Assembly: GCF_000302455.1 (NCBI RefSeq)
Contig: NZ_AMPO01000001.1
Location: forward strand, 313,001-377,000
Source of the DNA: Methanobacterium formicicum DSM 3637
Lineage (GTDB): Archaea; Methanobacteriota; Methanobacteria; Methanobacteriales; Methanobacteriaceae
DNA: 64,000 nt
Reading direction: 5' to 3'
Shown here: positions 61,515-64,000 of the stretch, in pieces
How positions within the stretch are numbered: the stretch's first letter is position 1
Layout: each line of letters opens with the position of its first letter
Notes under the pieces: generated by a model
Seen by the model: only the letters and a program-made list of their open reading frames with translations
Told to the model about the DNA's origin: nothing
The model's database searches: none
Position numbers and translations under genes: made by a program

Positions 61515-62168
61515 TTAGTCTTTGGTGCCTAGGATTAATTTTTTAAGATCTCTAAGGGACCATACTTTGAGGGCAACCACAAAAAGCACAGGGATCATGA
61601 ATAAAATTAACAAACTCCATTTCAGGTTAATAAAAGAGATTAACATGGACAGGATCACTATGGCTGGTGTGAATAATGTGATTCTTTTAATGTAAGGATC
61701 GTATGGTTTTACCTTCTCCAGGATCAGATCATGATCTACAGAATACTTCCAGATCATAAAGGCGAACAAACCCACAACTAGGATGTTCACGTCGAAAATC
61801 ACTTGTGAGAGCTGGTACTGGGGAAATTGTGCAATAAGTGATGTTGATAGGGGCACCAGAGCTATGAACATCAACCAGAAAACATTGATCCAGATCAAAG
61901 TCATATTTGCTTTTTTAATAAGGAACAATATATGGTGGTTTATCCAAAAACCAGCTAATATTAAGAAACTGAGAAAGTAAACAACGTACTTGGGTAAAAT
62001 TTCTCCGGTGGTTTGTAGAAACAGTTGAGAAGTGTGGATGGGCCCCATGGGTATCTCAATGGTCACCACTAGGATGGTCATGGCTATAGCAAACAAACCA
62101 TCAGTCAGGGTTTCCAGTCTATTGGTAGGAAAGTACAGGCCTGGTTTCTTTTTATCTTCAGAATTCAT
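61515..62168 (-). CDS. TMEM175-family membrane protein (copy 1)
   Basis: A 217-residue protein with six predicted helices, of the TMEM175 (DUF1211) potassium-channel family. The family helix-1 motif is RLETLTDGLFAIAMTILVV near residue 18, where the usual F-S-D is L-T-D. NHHILF near 77 in the second-third helix region, and FWLMFIALVPLSTSL near 94, are also typical. Prokaryotic members form tetrameric K+-leak channels. AAGGAG lies eight bases before the ATG. A paralogue follows upstream on the same strand at 62268-62906, indicating a tandem duplication; the two may form heteromers. Confidence 0.85.
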   Translation of the reverse strand: MNSEDKKKPGLYFPTNRLETLTDGLFAIAMTILVVTIEIPMGPIHTSQLFLQTTGEILPKYVVYFLSFLILAGFWINHHILFLIKKANMTLIWINVFWLMFIALVPLSTSLIAQFPQYQLSQVIFDVNILVVGLFAFMIWKYSVDHDLILEKVKPYDPYIKRITLFTPAIVILSMLISFINLKWSLLILFMIPVLFVVALKVWSLRDLKKLILGTKD

Positions 62169-62267
62169 TTCAGTCTCCTTTTGCTTAAAATGTTCCCGTT
62201 TAGTTAATGGTTTGTTTACAATTTATAGATATCTGTTTTTAGTGGTATTATTAGGTCTATTAATTAT

Positions 62268-62906
62268 TTACTTTATCCTCTTCTTTTTTTGACAAAGATA
62301 CGTAATATTTAAAAGAACGGGTATCAGTATGAAAATGAGAATAGTTCCCACTGGAATGATAAAAGAAATTCCAATTGCTATCAACGATATTACTGGCAGT
62401 AAAAGGTTAGATCGTTGGATTATCTTGGCGTAGGGGGTCACTGGTTCGTATATCATTTCATTTTTAAAAGCGTAGTGCCAGATGTTATAATATAAAACGC
62501 CGATAATCAGCATGTTTAAGGCGAATATGATCTCTGCAAACTGGTACTGGCCATAGTTACTCATTAATGATGTGGAAAATGGCACAATGGCAATTGACAT
62601 TAACCAGAATATGTTTAACCAGTTAAGGGCCAGATCAGTATACTTCATGGCGTAAAATATGTGGTGGTTCAACCAGAAACCACCTAAAATTGCGAAACTA
62701 ATTATGTAAATGCCTATCTGGGGCATTAGTGTGTTAACGATATAATCATTGATTAAGGGTGGGGTGGGGTTAGCAGGCAGTACAGGTACTTCAAGGCTTA
62801 AAACCAGCAGAGTCATTGCTATGGCAAATATTCCATCAGTTAAGGTTTCAAGTCTGATTTTTGGAATTTTTTGTTCAGGTGCAACTGGTTCTTCATTGCC
62901 TGACAT
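62268..62906 (-). CDS. TMEM175-family membrane protein (copy 2)
   Basis: A 212-residue paralogue of the downstream gene with the same layout: IRLETLTDGIFAIAMTLLVL near 17, LNHHIFYAMKYTDLALNWLN near 75, FWLMSIAIVPFSTSL after it, and a basic C-terminal QKKKRIK. Identity with copy 1 is evident along all helices but loops differ, so the duplication is old. GGAG lies six bases before the ATG. The upstream DNA to hisB consists of a tandem 22-23 bp repeat. Role: K+ conductance by family membership, not shown here. Confidence 0.85.
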   Translation of the reverse strand: MSGNEEPVAPEQKIPKIRLETLTDGIFAIAMTLLVLSLEVPVLPANPTPPLINDYIVNTLMPQIGIYIISFAILGGFWLNHHIFYAMKYTDLALNWLNIFWLMSIAIVPFSTSLMSNYGQYQFAEIIFALNMLIIGVLYYNIWHYAFKNEMIYEPVTPYAKIIQRSNLLLPVISLIAIGISFIIPVGTILIFILIPVLLNITYLCQKKKRIK

Positions 62907-62930
62907 AATTACTCCAATGATTACCCAATG

Positions 62931-63073
62931 ATTTTTTAGTTTTCAATCATGGCATTTAGATTTACCCAATGATTCATTTTAGATTATTCGATCATTGTTT
63001 TTAGATTTACCCAATGATTCCTTTTAGATTTACCCAACGTTTGTTTTTAGATCATCCTAATGATTGCTTTAGA
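62931..63073. repeat. 22-23 bp tandem repeat between hisB and TMEM175 copy 2
   Basis: Units begin at 62961 (TTTACCCAATGATTCATTTT + AGA), 62984 (TTATTCGATCATTGTTTTTA + GA), 63006 (TTTACCCAATGATTCCTTTT + AGA), 63029 (TTTACCCAACGTTTGTTTTT + AGA) and 63052 (TCATCCTAATGATTGCTTTA + GA); a further weaker unit begins at 62931. The last unit overlaps the hisB stop codon (63069-63071). Confidence 0.85.
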
Positions 63074-63647
63074 TGACACCTTTGGTACTGGGCATCCTAT
63101 CATGAACCACTCTGGTTGCATCGTGCAGTGCACGGGCCAGGGCTTTGAAAATGGCTTCCACCTGGTGGTGGTCATTTTCTCCTTCACAGCGGGCGTGTAG
63201 ATTGATCTTCCCTGTCTGGGCCAGAGACTCTAAAAAGTGCCCCACGTTCTCGGTGCTGAGGTCACCTACTTTTCCCTGGCGGAAGTTCAGATCCAGTACA
63301 GTGTAACTGCGGCCGGACAGGTCTACAGCTACCATGGCCAGGGATTCATCCATGGGAACCAAAGCATGGGCCATTCTACGTATTCCCTTTTTATCTCCCA
63401 GTGCTTCCTGCAGAGCTTCACCCAGAACTATGCCCATGTCTTCTACAGTATGGTGGTCGTCTATTTGCACATCTCCCTGGGCTTCCACATTCAGATCAAA
63501 AAGACTGTGCCTGGTGAAGGACTCCAGCATGTGGTTAAAAAACTGGATCCCGGTTTCCACCTGGTACTCTCCTGTACCATCCAGATCCAGCTCAACATTT
63601 ATGCTGGTTTCAGAGGTCTTCCTCTGTATCTTGCTTTTTCGGTTCAT
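63069..63647 (-). CDS. hisB: Imidazoleglycerol-phosphate dehydratase
   Basis: A 192-residue IGPD of histidine synthesis with the two symmetric metal-binding halves: FNHMLESFTRHSLFDL near 40 with DDHHTVEDMGIVLGEA near 67, and NVGHFLESLAQTGKINLHA near 137 with ENDHHQVEAIFKALARAL near 160. Length is normal for the monofunctional enzyme. ATG 63647 is chosen, with GAGGGA eight bases upstream; an ATG at 63656 abuts that site. The gene starts inside the 3' end of the ferredoxin gene (stop at 63610), overlapping by 38 bases in another frame, so the two are coupled. Confidence 0.95.
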   Translation of the reverse strand: MNRKSKIQRKTSETSINVELDLDGTGEYQVETGIQFFNHMLESFTRHSLFDLNVEAQGDVQIDDHHTVEDMGIVLGEALQEALGDKKGIRRMAHALVPMDESLAMVAVDLSGRSYTVLDLNFRQGKVGDLSTENVGHFLESLAQTGKINLHARCEGENDHHQVEAIFKALARALHDATRVVHDRMPSTKGVI

Positions 63648-63837
63648 TTGGATCATCCCTCACTATGAGTATGGCACCTTCCGGACACTTGGAAGCGCAG
63701 ATTGTGCAGATGTGACAGTAGCGTAAATTGGTGGCCATGGCTTTATTATTCACATCCCATATTTTAGCTCCTTTGGGGCACTCTTCCTTACAGATTCCAC
63801 AACCAGTACATTTTTCTGGATCTACTTCTATTCTCAT
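63610..63837 (-). CDS. 2x[4Fe-4S] ferredoxin
   Basis: A 75-residue bacterial-type ferredoxin with two cluster motifs, EKCTGCGICKEECPKGAK (C-x2-C-x2-C-x3-C-P) and RYCHICTICASKCPEGAI. The acidic tail KKQDTEEDL is outside the fold. ATG 63837 is preferred, GGAG lying eight bases upstream; a TTG at 63843 is too near. It is cotranscribed with hisB; the electron partner is not shown. The palindromic TTATAACTTATAAGTTATAA sequence directly precedes its ribosome site. Confidence 0.93.
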   Translation of the reverse strand: MRIEVDPEKCTGCGICKEECPKGAKIWDVNNKAMATNLRYCHICTICASKCPEGAILIVRDDPNEPKKQDTEEDL

Positions 63838-63848
63838 AACCAATCTCC

Positions 63849-63873
63849 TTATAACTTATAAGTTATAACTTAT
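63849..63873 (-). repeat. TTATAACTTATAAGTTATAA palindrome at the ferredoxin RBS
   Basis: TTATAACTTATAAGTTATAA at 63849-63868 contains a perfect palindrome of the repeat family, and ACTTAT extends it to 63873. It ends within three bases of the AAGGAG ribosome site of the ferredoxin-hisB unit, so a protein bound here, or a hairpin in the RNA, could control this operon. Confidence 0.75.
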
Positions 63874-63940
63874 CATTAAATATTTATAATCGATTAGCAG
63901 TATTTTTAGTATATCTAAAGGGTTAATAATCTTTAATTAA

Positions 63941-63957
63941 TTATAACTTATAACTTC
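63941..63957. repeat. TTATAACTTATAACTT repeat near the right end
   Basis: TTATAACTTATAACTTC at 63941-63957, another copy of the family, 70-90 bases upstream of the previous one. The remaining sequence to 64000 shows no start of a gene. Confidence 0.7.
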
Positions 63958-64000
63958 ATGTTTTCATGTGGAAATAACTAAATAGGATCATCAGTCTTTT

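Overview
The window is a chromosomal segment of a hydrogenotrophic methanogen of the order Methanobacteriales, most likely genus Methanobacterium. The main evidence is F420-dependent methylene-H4MPT dehydrogenase (mtd, 58585-59415), methanogenesis marker protein 12, a CfbB-type Ni-sirohydrochlorin a,c-diamide synthase for coenzyme F430, a fused Kae1-Bud32 protein, an archaeal phosphomevalonate dehydratase large subunit, an archaeal ThrRS with its own N-terminal editing domain, archaeal TATA boxes (TTTATATA type) and GGTGA/GGAGG Shine-Dalgarno sites. No bacterial-type sigma promoters were seen. Genes are dense, but intergenic DNA is AT-rich and unusually full of short repeats.

Layout. 1-5997 is ordinary chromosome, mostly minus strand: a membrane glycosyltransferase-like protein, the phosphomevalonate dehydratase large subunit, and an HAM1-rpsO-recJ operon. 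6080-22280 is an AT-richer accessory island. It opens with a tyrosine integrase, followed by a 915-aa archaeo-eukaryotic-type primase/ATPase replication protein (the core of an integrated plasmid or virus-like element). Then come three defence modules: a DUF262/DUF1524 nuclease, divergent from a type IIG-like restriction-methylation enzyme; a three-gene ABC-3C-type conflict system (nuclease-domain effector, middle component, SMC-like ATPase); and an unrecognised 413-aa zinc-knuckle protein with a membrane-like hairpin. The island lies between HAM1-rpsO-recJ and the co-oriented kae1-bud32, genes that are neighbours in many euryarchaea, so it may have split that cluster.

23301-32500 carries acetyl-CoA synthetase, kae1-bud32, the archaeal CobT-like protein, a cyclase-family hydrolase, UppP, IlvE and two tRNA-Val genes. 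32926-51815 is housekeeping and biosynthesis: an Mrr-like membrane protein, surE, marker protein 12, ilvB-ilvN-ilvC, purD, a coiled-coil protein, argF, a TetR regulator, argS, lepB-ilvD, thrS and an M24 peptidase. With ilvE this gives nearly the full isoleucine/valine pathway (ilvBN, ilvC, ilvD, ilvE). 52073-53286 is a translationally coupled parA plus a small lysine-rich partner that has the ParB N-terminal ParA-stimulating box but no ParB/HTH domains. 53651-63837 holds a radical SAM-HhH DNA modification/repair-like protein, cfbB, a Wzy-like polymerase, mtd, an HD-domain protein, a flavodoxin, two tandem TMEM175 paralogues, hisB and a 2x[4Fe-4S] ferredoxin.

The non-coding DNA holds three recurring sequence classes: a TTATAAGTTATAA/ATAACTTATAACTTAT family (six sites, on both sides of the par pair and next to the ferredoxin RBS); a perfect palindrome TTTCTAC(A/T)GTAGAAA in two clusters of three; and several 14-25 bp tandem arrays, often starting at or just after a stop codon. 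No CRISPR array, rRNA or transposase was found. Coordinates of starts were chosen from Shine-Dalgarno spacing and are stated where they differ from the longest open frame.
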